The position numbers and the translations under genes are program-made. Below, piece after piece: positions 33,955 to 41,760 of a DNA stretch of 64,000 nt; position 1 is the first letter of the stretch, and the number at the start of each line of letters is the position of its first letter. The notes under the pieces are model-generated. The model did no database searches, had not been told where the DNA came from, and saw only the letters and a list, made by a program, of their open reading frames with translations. The stretch is from Chryseobacterium echinoideorum (lineage in GTDB: Bacteria > Bacteroidota > Bacteroidia > Flavobacteriales > Weeksellaceae): NCBI RefSeq assembly GCF_007474535.1, contig NZ_VKNW01000008.1, positions 62,001 through 126,000 of the forward strand. The letters run 5' to 3'.

Positions 33955-35829
33955 TTACTGAGCGATACACTTTACATTAAATGCTCTGTTACCAGCCTGC
34001 ATTCCGCCCCCAAGACCCGATTGACCAAGAAAAGCAGGTCTTGTATTGTAAGGGTTTACATTACCTATAGTACTTGTGTAGTAAGTTCCCCCTTGACCTC
34101 TTCCTTGAAGATTTCCCGGACCATTTACTGTTCTAAATCCTCCTGCAGGAAAAGTTACTTGTACATTTCCACTTTTGAAGATTATGGCGTTATCATAATT
34201 GTTGTCATTTGAACTCCAGTTATTTCCATAGACTTCCAGCGTTGTATTTGCCGCTAATTTCTGAAATTCTGTTAAAGTTGGTAAACGAAATCCGGAAGGA
34301 CAAGGATCATAAGTTGTATTTTTTACAGGTGAGGTTTCTGTACCTGTATTCCATCTTTGTGTAGGGTTTGCTGGTACGGGCCAGCTAGTATTAAAGCCTG
34401 TTATAGGTCCTGGAGAAGTGTATCCAGTTGCAATTACCGCATTTCTTCCATATTGATAGTAATTACCAATCAGAGCTTGTGATTGAGGATTGGCATTGGG
34501 ATCGAGGTTGGTATTTGCTCCTAAGTTATGCTGCATCCATATCTGTCCACAAATCCTTACTGATTTTTGTCCGTTATGTATTATATAATCATTATTTATA
34601 CAATTAGCAGATATTGCTGCTACATTGACAGATTTTGTACAGGTTTTATCCGCTAAATTGACTGTAATATTTGTATTTCCGCTAGTGGTTGGAGTTCCGG
34701 CTACATTATAAATTATATCCGTTACTGATCCTCCTGTAAAAGTACCTGCCGAACGGGAAAAAGTGAGTCCGTTGACTGTAAAGCTCTCTGCGGGATAAGC
34801 TGTTCCATCATAAAAACCTCCGGAATTGGTAAAATACTTTACGGTATAAGTTCCGGTATAAGTTTGTCCTGCTATCAGATTGTCAGGGTTTAAAACCGGT
34901 TGATATGACCCTGTATCACAATATAGGGTAAGTCCTGTTATAATACCGACATTCAATGATGTACACGATTGTCCGCCAATGATTATTTCGTTTATTATGA
35001 TACTGCCTGTTGAATCGGGAATCCCTGAGACATTGTAAACAATTTCACCATTTCCTATTACAAAATTACCGGCATTCCGTGTAAATGTAAGCCCTTTTAA
35101 TGTAAATGTATCAGCATTATAAGATCCACCATTACCACCGGTATACTGAATTTTTAATACGCCAGAGTAATTCTGGTCTACAAACAAAGTAGTTGGGTTT
35201 AGTTGTGCATTACAATTTAAGCTAGTTACTGTACCCACCGTTGGGGTTTGTGGCTCTACGTTACGGGTAAAATTACAAGTTTTTCCTGCTATATTTACCG
35301 TAAATAATGCGCTACCAGTTCCTGATGGAGTTCCCGTAATCTGAAAGATTAAATTTCCAGAACCATTGTTTAGGTTTCCAGCTTGTAAAGTAGCGACCAA
35401 TCCCGTAACTCCTGTGGAATTTATAGACATAGCAGAATATGAACCGCCATTCCCTCCCGAGTATGGAACACTTGTTTCTATTCCGGAAGTGTACGCCGTA
35501 CCATTGTAAATAATTCCAGAATGAGTAGCAGAATTGCACTCTAAAGAGACAACTGTTCCCACATTTTCAACTGGAACGCCAAAGCAGTTAGACCAAGCGT
35601 TATTTTGATAGGCACGCACACATTTTTTGGTGGTATCGTAAAGAATCATACCATTTTGGGGAGAAGATATATTAGTCTCAGGATTTTCCACTCTATTCAG
35701 ATATAGAGCTTTATTATTGGAACCAAGTTCTAAATCTGAACTTGGATGTGGTGTTTCAGTATTGATTCCTACCTGTCCAAACATCATCGAACTTGCTCCG
35801 TAAGCTGAGATGATAAGCATTTTTTTCAT
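33955..35829 (-). CDS. secreted protein with three beta-rich repeats and a C-terminal FISUMP domain
   Basis: 624 residues from the ATG at 35829 (MKKMLIISAYGASSMMFGQ), then VGINTETPHPSSDLEL. A YLNRV...GMILYDTTKKCVRAYQNNAW segment (about 40-75) is common in such flavobacterial surface proteins. Three repeats of about 95 residues follow (about 85-400). They have matching elements such as 'VPYSGGNGGSY', 'IQYTGGNGGSY' and 'VKYFTNSGGFY', and each closes with a Cys segment (GKTCNFT, GQSCTSL, DKTCTKS). The end (about 420-624) is a fibrobacter-succinogenes-major-paralogous domain: 'VRICGQIWMQHNLG', 'YDPCPSGFRLPTLTEF'. Exported, probably a cell-surface protein; binding partner unknown. Long upstream spacer with a decayed regulator. 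Confidence 0.8.
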   Translation of the reverse strand: MKKMLIISAYGASSMMFGQVGINTETPHPSSDLELGSNNKALYLNRVENPETNISSPQNGMILYDTTKKCVRAYQNNAWSNCFGVPVENVGTVVSLECNSATHSGIIYNGTAYTSGIETSVPYSGGNGGSYSAMSINSTGVTGLVATLQAGNLNNGSGNLIFQITGTPSGTGSALFTVNIAGKTCNFTRNVEPQTPTVGTVTSLNCNAQLNPTTLFVDQNYSGVLKIQYTGGNGGSYNADTFTLKGLTFTRNAGNFVIGNGEIVYNVSGIPDSTGSIIINEIIIGGQSCTSLNVGIITGLTLYCDTGSYQPVLNPDNLIAGQTYTGTYTVKYFTNSGGFYDGTAYPAESFTVNGLTFSRSAGTFTGGSVTDIIYNVAGTPTTSGNTNITVNLADKTCTKSVNVAAISANCINNDYIIHNGQKSVRICGQIWMQHNLGANTNLDPNANPQSQALIGNYYQYGRNAVIATGYTSPGPITGFNTSWPVPANPTQRWNTGTETSPVKNTTYDPCPSGFRLPTLTEFQKLAANTTLEVYGNNWSSNDNNYDNAIIFKSGNVQVTFPAGGFRTVNGPGNLQGRGQGGTYYTSTIGNVNPYNTRPAFLGQSGLGGGMQAGNRAFNVKCIAQ

Positions 35830-35945
35830 CAAAATATGTTTTAAAATTAGTATACAATTTTATACAGCCCAGAAATTTTTTACGAAACTAATTCGTCTAA
35901 TTCTTGACTCTAATACTGCAAAAATATGATGATTAAAAGGTGTTA

Positions 35946-35984
35946 TCCTAAACTTACATTGGCAGAATTCTGGAAATGTGCAAA
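35946..35984. repeat. duplicated 39-base segment, left copy
   Basis: 32 of 39 bases are identical to 38149-38187. Contains the palindrome CAGAATTCTG. In both places it lies just after the 3' end of a TPR-AraC coding sequence (intact at 38212, remnant at 36010), so it is the conserved downstream flank of a duplicated gene. Confidence 0.6.
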
Positions 35985-36009
35985 AATTTAAACTTTAAAA
36001 CATTGATAA

Positions 36010-36143
36010 TTAATATCTTATTGTTTTTTGTAATTTTTGGTGTGCTATCAATTTGGAAAGATAGTTTGGTTCAAAGACACACTTCTCACAGCAATAAACA
36101 TTGTATATTCTTCCTGAGATTTGAAAAGATATACATCCATCCA
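36010..36143 (-). pseudogene. frameshifted remnant of a TPR-AraC regulator C-terminus
   Basis: One frame reads FKSQEEYTMFIAVRSVSLN, in line with FSSQSRFTHIFKQEQGMSPS of the protein at 38212. After a frameshift a second frame reads LSKLIAHQKLQKTIRY-stop, matching the end FITQLSQKQNKNISK-stop. DNA similarity continues past the stop into the 39-base flank (35946-35984 against 38149-38187). Together this shows a duplicate of the regulator of which only the 3' end remains. It sits upstream of the FISUMP gene. Confidence 0.55.
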
Positions 36144-36265
36144 TTACAAAAAACAACAAATATAATTTTCTATATTGTTGTCATGTATATTGGATGATTC
36201 CAAAATAATTGAAAATGAGAGCTGCTGTTTTGCTGTTACACATGATATTTTTTCTTATAGTGATC

Positions 36266-37252
36266 TTACAGAGCTGTAACACTAAATAAAGCTTTAAAGT
36301 CGGAAATATTTGCATATGTAAAATTTGTTGGATAAGATATGCCTGCATTGCTTGATGCTGAAGCATTGGTTCCGTTCAGATAAATGACTGTATTTAATGT
36401 ATCACCTGCCGTTAATGTAACCATACCGGTCACTACGACGGAGTAGCGTAAGATTGATTGTCCTGGTGTTGCCCATCTGATTGTCGCATTATCCATTATA
36501 TTGATACCTGCTGAAGGGTTTCCAAAACAGTTTTTTCTAATTTCAAGATTTACAGGATAATAAAATCCCGTCTCATTCCTGTCGGGTGCTGCATTTGGCA
36601 TAATGTAAGCGGTAATGAGGTAAATTCCTGATTGAGATACTGTGTAAGTGCCGGTAGTGACATCAAATCTATTGTTAGGATCTGTCACTATATTATCAAA
36701 TTTTTGAAAAAATCTCTGATTTACAAATGTTCCATTCATTCCTCCATTGTTTATGGAAGTGTTGCCTGATAATGAGTTGCTTAAAGAGATTGATGCTAAT
36801 GTTGCAGAAGCAGGATTGACTGGTCCCCATTCTGTTGCTCCTGAATCATTAGTTTTTAACACATAACCGTTTGAAGGCGCGTTTGAAGGCAGAATAATTG
36901 AACGGTCGGTACTCAGATTTGAAGGAGCTTTTAAAGATACCGAGTTGGTACCATTTGAGGAATCTTCGTAGAAGTTTATGGATGAAGCATTTCCAGCCAA
37001 GTTTGTGTTCACAGAAATGTTTCCTGCGACATCTAATTTTGCAGAAGGAGTTACAGTTCCTATTCCTATTTGCCCATTACTCGTAATCACTACATCATTA
37101 ATTTGCTGGGTTGAATTTGGCATTCCAGTGTTTGGATTGTCTTTGTTCCCATCAACATGTAATACTTGTTTAGGGTTTTCTGTATTAATGCCTACCTGCG
37201 CAAATGTAATGGATGAAAGTAACGTAAATGTAAAAATAATCGTTTTTCTCAT
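36266..37252 (-). CDS. secreted VGINTENP-type surface protein with C1q-like domain
   Basis: 328 residues. Signal peptide MRKTIIFTFTLLSSITFAQ, then VGINTENPKQVLHVDGN. A GQIGIGTVTPSAKLDVAGNI unit (about 58-80) repeats the same theme. After a Ser/Asn-rich stalk the C-terminal ~140 residues ('RFDVTTGTYTVSQSGIYLIT', then AYIMPNAAP, LEIRKNCF, VTLTAGDTLNTVIYLN, FKALF) follow the C1q/TNF-like jelly-roll pattern. It is the first gene downstream of the intact TPR-AraC regulator, across a 959-base spacer. Likely an exported trimeric surface protein; function unknown. Confidence 0.78.
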   Translation of the reverse strand: MRKTIIFTFTLLSSITFAQVGINTENPKQVLHVDGNKDNPNTGMPNSTQQINDVVITSNGQIGIGTVTPSAKLDVAGNISVNTNLAGNASSINFYEDSSNGTNSVSLKAPSNLSTDRSIILPSNAPSNGYVLKTNDSGATEWGPVNPASATLASISLSNSLSGNTSINNGGMNGTFVNQRFFQKFDNIVTDPNNRFDVTTGTYTVSQSGIYLITAYIMPNAAPDRNETGFYYPVNLEIRKNCFGNPSAGINIMDNATIRWATPGQSILRYSVVVTGMVTLTAGDTLNTVIYLNGTNASASSNAGISYPTNFTYANISDFKALFSVTAL

Positions 37253-37519
37253 GATTTTCTATTTAGTATATTTTTAATTATTATCTTCAATTTTTTCGTT
37301 GTAATCGTTTGGTCTATTACTCTGGATAATTTAATTATACGGATGACGATATAGAGAAATCACAACTTATATAAATCAGGTTATTGCTCAGCATTTATTG
37401 TAAGAAAGGTCAACATCCATTCAAGGACAGAATAAATAAAGCCCTTAATGCTATCTAAGTTTTGATTCATTTTCCATCTAAATATCTGCATACAAATTAC
37501 TGAGATTTATCTGTCTAAC

Positions 37520-37548
37520 TACAAAAAAAGCACTACTTAAGTAGTACT
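37520..37548. promoter_or_regulatory. conserved palindromic element, copy A
   Basis: Contains ACTACTTAAGTAGT, a perfect 14-bp palindrome (37532-37545), preceded by TACAAAAAAAGC. 25/29 identical to 33499-33527. Located 268 bases upstream of the surface gene starting at 37252. Confidence 0.5.
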
Positions 37549-38148
37549 GTTTTTAATTAATGATTTGATATATAGTAATTTGCGTTTTAAGAATGTGTGT
37601 AAGTTGAAATTTACTAAAAAAGATCTCATAGGTTTTTGTAATTAATGAGAAGTAGTTTTATTTCCAAGTATTTTCAAGCGTTGTTAAAAAAGTATTTAAA
37701 TCTAACTGTATATTATATGAACAAGGCTTTACACGATCAAAATTGATTTATCTTGTAAGAATATGGTTTTTCTACATTCTTTACTTTGCTTTTAAGTAAA
37801 TTGTGAGATCCAAAATTTTTGACAATGAATTGAAGAAACTTTTCCTAATCCATTTTTTGTAGAGGTTATAAGGTGACAAAATTGTTTATTTGTTGCATTT
37901 TGTACTGTGACAAATTACAGATCGGGACAACTCTGTCCCATTTTCTGTAATTTTTTCGATCAGGTTTTATTCCTGTCTGCTTATTTATAATGACATTGTG
38001 TTTTAATATATTAAATACTTTTTGTAAATATAAGTTTAAGTACAATTAAATGATCATAGCGTGTTTTTAATATAATGAAATAGTATATCTAAATAATCAT
38101 TTAATATGATTTTAATTCAATACAAATATATCGGTGCTCCATATCGAA
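37549..38148. other. AT-rich spacer between the TPR-AraC gene and the surface gene
   Basis: No gene seen. It contains TTTACTT / AAGTAAA (37780-37800), and the stretch around 37660-37805 resembles 31615-31725 in several blocks (TTCCAAGTA, TTAAAAAAAGTAT, TTTACTTT...TTAAGTAA). Confidence 0.4.
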
Positions 38149-38187
38149 TCCTAAATTTTCATTGACAGAATTCCGGAAAGTGGCAAA
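38149..38187. repeat. duplicated 39-base segment, right copy
   Basis: Partner of 35946-35984 (32/39 identical). Lies 25 bases beyond the stop codon of the TPR-AraC gene. Confidence 0.6.
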
Positions 38188-38211
38188 GTTTTATTTTTAT
38201 ACTTTTGATAA

Positions 38212-39843
38212 TCATTTACTTATGTTCTTGTTTTGTTTTTGTGAAAGTTGGGTTATAAATTCTGATGGGGACATACCTTGTTCCTGTTTAAAGATATGGG
38301 TAAAACGACTTTGGGATGAGAAACCTGATATTTCGGATAAATAGCTTATTTTATAATTCAAATACTCAGGATGATTATAAATCTTATCCACAATAAAATT
38401 TATTTTAAGTCCGTTTACATAATCATTAAAACTTTTGTTGCGATGAATTTTGAGTATATAATTAAGATACTTTGTGTTGGTTTCAAGGATTGTTGCAAGA
38501 TTTGATTGTGTAAATCCTTTTTCGGTAAACGCAGTTCCTTTTTCAAAACTTATTAATTTAGACAAAAGGACTTTTTCAGTTTCATCAGAAATTAACTTGG
38601 TGTTTGTCTTAAAGGAAGTTTCAGGATCCGCATCTTTTTCTGATAATTGATGAACGGCGATCTCCAAATTATTGTCTTCCTGTCTTTTTTTTCTTTCTTC
38701 CAATTCTTTTACAATTTCTTCAAACCTTATTTTTAGTTCTTTTTTCTTCCGACGCATTTTAATAAACTGAAAGTAAAAAATCGCTGAAAATATAGAGAAA
38801 ACTCCCAGAATGGAAAACACAGTAGTGGAATTATGTTTCTTTAACAATTTTTTTTCCTGTTGCTCCTGATTCAATATGGATTTAACAGCAAACTGAATAT
38901 CTTGATTATTATTATCTTGAAGTTTTTCGTATTCAATGTGATAAAGTTCTGAATACTGATCTCTCTTTTGCTCATTGCCAATCTTTCCTGAAAGCTGATA
39001 TAGATTTTTGTAAATTTCCGCTTTATTAGGAACATCATCTATCTTAGAATCCTTTATATTAGCTATGGCTTTCTCGTAAAACGAAATAGTTTTTGGTATA
39101 TTACCTATCGCTTTATAATAATCACCAAATGATTTTAAGTTTGGGTATTCGTATTCTATACCCTTTTTTACCATATTATAACTTTTATTAAAAAAGTAAA
39201 AGGCAGAATCATAGACTTTCCTGTTCAAACATACATCCCCTTTAACCATGTAAATATTATACAGTTCTCCTTCTGCAAATTTTTCCCGTATCTTCATAGA
39301 CTTATTAATATATCTATCTGCATTATCATAATCTTTCATTTTGATCAAATTAGCAGCTATTCTAGCTTGTATACGAGATATTGTCCTTTGATATTCATGG
39401 TTTTTTTCATCTTTAGGAACAAAAGATAAAATATCAGAGTATTCATTAAATTCCTGTTCAGGTAAACCCATTTTTCCATAATTGTCACCTTTAAATTCTT
39501 TGAAAAGAACTTTTAAAACGTGATGGTCAGCTGTTGCCGGTTCTTTGAGACCCTTGTCTAAATAAAATAAACTTTCCTTATACATATTAATAGAAAGTAA
39601 GCATATTAGATATGATTTTGCTTTATTAAAAGAATCTCCATACTTTTCTGAGAGTAGGGAAGCCTGCTTGGCATATCTCATTGAACTTACAGCATCCCTA
39701 AGTATATACTTATCAGAGTTATCCCATAGATTCTGAATCTCTTGTTGTCGCTTTTCGTCTATCTGAGCAAATAGAAATTGAGACAGTATAGAAAAAATAA
39801 TAATGGTAATTTTTTTCAAAAAAGAATTATAATTTTTTTTCAT
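38212..39843 (-). CDS. membrane-anchored TPR regulator with AraC-type helix-turn-helix
   Basis: 543 residues from the ATG at 39843 (MKKNYNSFLKKITIIIFS), where a signal peptide ending LFAQ begins; an in-frame ATG 36 bases upstream is not favoured. Periplasmic TPR-like helices fill about residues 25-330. A membrane helix (TVFSILGVFSIFSAIFYFQF, about 345-365) is followed by a basic coiled coil, then an AraC-type double helix-turn-helix at about 440-535: 'NLATILETNTKYLNYILKIH' and 'LSEISGFSSQSRFTHIFKQE'. A one-piece trans-membrane regulator, likely of the downstream surface gene at 36266. Remnants of similar C-termini lie upstream of the other two surface genes. Confidence 0.87.
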   Translation of the reverse strand: MKKNYNSFLKKITIIIFSILSQFLFAQIDEKRQQEIQNLWDNSDKYILRDAVSSMRYAKQASLLSEKYGDSFNKAKSYLICLLSINMYKESLFYLDKGLKEPATADHHVLKVLFKEFKGDNYGKMGLPEQEFNEYSDILSFVPKDEKNHEYQRTISRIQARIAANLIKMKDYDNADRYINKSMKIREKFAEGELYNIYMVKGDVCLNRKVYDSAFYFFNKSYNMVKKGIEYEYPNLKSFGDYYKAIGNIPKTISFYEKAIANIKDSKIDDVPNKAEIYKNLYQLSGKIGNEQKRDQYSELYHIEYEKLQDNNNQDIQFAVKSILNQEQQEKKLLKKHNSTTVFSILGVFSIFSAIFYFQFIKMRRKKKELKIRFEEIVKELEERKKRQEDNNLEIAVHQLSEKDADPETSFKTNTKLISDETEKVLLSKLISFEKGTAFTEKGFTQSNLATILETNTKYLNYILKIHRNKSFNDYVNGLKINFIVDKIYNHPEYLNYKISYLSEISGFSSQSRFTHIFKQEQGMSPSEFITQLSQKQNKNISK

Positions 39844-40168
39844 ATCTAAAAATAATTGTAAATAAATTTCACGAGTCAAGTGATTCGAAATAGAACTGTT
39901 GATCGCCGGTATAATATACTTGTAAGTTCAAATAAGATTCTTTTCAATAACACATTTAACGGGATCGCAATAATCAGATTACGGCTTTCTAATGTTTATT
40001 CAGAAGCAAAATATTTATCCCGGAACGAATAAAAATATGGCATCACGAATAATGGTAAATGCATCATTGTCAAAACAATTATCTGAATTTTGTCTTTTAA
40101 AGTCTACAGAATTAAATTAAAAATAAGAACATTAAACATTAATAATTTACTAGACTTAAAACTGCTTA
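39844..40168. other. AT-rich spacer upstream of the TPR-AraC gene
   Basis: 325 bases with no gene; no full promoter consensus found on the minus strand. Confidence 0.4.
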
Positions 40169-40506
40169 TTAATATTTTATTAGGAGTAGATTTCTATAAA
40201 TTTCTTCTATTACAATCATCTTGATCGTTGAAATTGGAGTGCCGTTTTCATTATATAGAAATGTCTTTCTGTGATTGATTTGTTCATGAAGCCGATCTGT
40301 CTTTTTATTCCATAGATTTATCTTAGTGCATTTCCTGCAAGCTGTGAATCGACCGTAAGAGTTGGTGAGAAGGTGTTATTATATTTTATCTGGAAATCAT
40401 GCATTGTTTGCTACATTACTTCGTACCTAGCGTAGGTCATTAACTTGAGTAAAAATATTGCACGACATGACAACAGCATAGAGAGTATTAAATCTTTTTT
40501 CATCAT
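40169..40506 (-). pseudogene. decayed gene for a secreted protein (candidate)
   Basis: From ATG 40506 the frame reads MMKKDLILSMLLSCRAIF, a good flavobacterial signal peptide. A +1 shift then gives TQVND, the expected residues after cleavage. That frame has several stop codons (near 40435, 40405 and 40378) and then runs open for 68 codons to a TAA at 40169, with a part like CRKCTKINLWNKKTDRLHEQ. No family recognised. It lies downstream of the AraC gene at 40801, in the order expected of a regulator-surface protein module. Could be chance, as the spacer is AT-rich. Confidence 0.35.
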
Positions 40507-40800
40507 TATAAATTTATCAATTGTATCGCAATTTAGTAAATTTACTTTTAAATTGTTAAATCTGATTCTAAATAAAATTCAAGTCACTATAGATAATATC
40601 AACGATCAGACTTTTTTAAGCGGAAAATTCTGGTTCAGATCATTCTCTACGACAGAGTTTCGGTGAGAAGACTGGGCTTCTCTCTCAAACTTTAGATCAG
40701 CTACAAAAGTGTTCAAAAATTGCAGCTTTGAGTTCACAATATTGCCTTTTTTAGCGGTTTTTTTTAAGCTTGAGTATAGATTAGCAATCAAATCTTGATT
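40507..40800. other. spacer after the AraC gene
   Basis: A 61-codon frame with only a TTG start (40606-40791, minus) is present but has no recognisable features. Nothing else seen. Confidence 0.35.
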
Positions 40801-41697
40801 TTAAAGATTGAGCATCCTGTACTGTTGGGGAGAATATTTTGTAGCAGATTTGAAATATTTTCCAAAATGAGAATTGTCGTTAAATCCAAGCTCGTAGGAA
40901 ATCTCTGTGACAGAAAGTGTTGTATGGAGGAGAAGTCTTTTTGCTTCTAGTATGACCCGGTTTTTAATCATCTGACCAGCAGAAATATCCATATTTTCTT
41001 TGATAAGCACATTTAGGTAATTGGGAGTTAAATTGAGCTTTTCGGCATATTTTGAAGTGATTTTCAGTTCTTTATAGTATTGGTTTACCAGATTGCTGAA
41101 GTTTTCCACAATTTCTTTTTTATGATCAGGAGATTTTTTACCACGATTTTGTTTATTAGAATTTCTGATATATTTTAAAATAAAAACTTTCAGTAAAAGA
41201 CAGATTATTTCTTTTCTAAGTAACTTATTTCTGTCGTATTCTCTCTGCAATTCCTCAAAAGTTTGGTATATATCTTCTGCATTATCGGTGGATAATTGAA
41301 TATAAGGTATCAAATCATTAAGAGCTGTGTCGCTTTTGATCACTTTATTTCCGGTATAGATATAATTGTAAAAAGATTTTGTGAATAAAAGCGCACTTCC
41401 TTCAATATGCTCAATGTCTTTAAAATGATATACCTGATTATAGTTGATGAAAAAAAACTTTTCTGATTGAAAACCAAATTCCTGATGATCAATCATAATA
41501 GATCCATTTGCATTTTTTAAAAGTAAAACGGCATAAAATTTATTTTTAAAATGTGAATCTGAGCCTGAATATAATTTTCCTGCAAACTCTTCAAGTGGCA
41601 TAATGATAAAATCATTTCGCAATGGTGATGGACCTTTGAGTCTGCTTAAAGTTAGGGATTGAATGGTGTGATTCAAAATTTTTATTTTTTTCTTCAT
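40801..41697 (-). CDS. AraC family transcriptional regulator
   Basis: 298 residues from the ATG at 41697 (MKKKIKILNHTIQSL). The N-terminal ~170 residues form a degenerate cupin-like sensory domain (LLLKNANGSIMIDHQEFGFQ; VYHFKDIEHIEGSALLFTKS). The C-terminal AraC double helix-turn-helix is complete: 'YAEKLNLTPNYLNVLIKENM' and 'ISYELGFNDNSHFGKYFKSA' with the final YSPQQYR. Cytosolic. It lies downstream of the racemase operon, separated by a strong terminator, so it has its own promoter or is weakly read through. It could regulate that operon or a lost surface gene behind it. Confidence 0.9.
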   Translation of the reverse strand: MKKKIKILNHTIQSLTLSRLKGPSPLRNDFIIMPLEEFAGKLYSGSDSHFKNKFYAVLLLKNANGSIMIDHQEFGFQSEKFFFINYNQVYHFKDIEHIEGSALLFTKSFYNYIYTGNKVIKSDTALNDLIPYIQLSTDNAEDIYQTFEELQREYDRNKLLRKEIICLLLKVFILKYIRNSNKQNRGKKSPDHKKEIVENFSNLVNQYYKELKITSKYAEKLNLTPNYLNVLIKENMDISAGQMIKNRVILEAKRLLLHTTLSVTEISYELGFNDNSHFGKYFKSATKYSPQQYRMLNL

Positions 41698-41710
41698 CAA
41701 ATATAAACAT

Positions 41711-41738
41711 AAAAAATACCATAATTGCTTATGGTATT
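41711..41738 (-). terminator. intrinsic terminator of the USP-GNAT-racemase operon
   Basis: Perfect 10-bp stem AATACCATAA / TTATGGTATT with a 4-base loop, followed on the minus strand by TTTTTT; 23 bases after the racemase stop. Confidence 0.85.
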
Positions 41739-41760
41739 GATTGTATGAATAAGTAAGGTA

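Noticed and set aside
35976..36197. 73-codon frame on + in the spacer
   Set aside because: It is antisense to the AraC-type remnant; no features of its own.
31831..37252. Tail-fiber-like repeats suggesting a prophage
   Set aside because: All three proteins have signal peptides and no phage structural, lysis or integrase genes are near. They are exported cellular proteins.
38384..38392. A third perfect DnaA box (TTATCCACA)
   Set aside because: Single copy inside the coding region of the TPR-AraC gene; about one such chance match is expected in the window.
40445..40666. 73-codon frame on +
   Set aside because: Overlaps the decayed signal-peptide region on the minus strand; no promoter or recognisable motif.
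40606..40791. 61-codon minus frame right after the AraC gene
   Set aside because: Only a TTG start, no motif, and nothing to support translation beyond the position.
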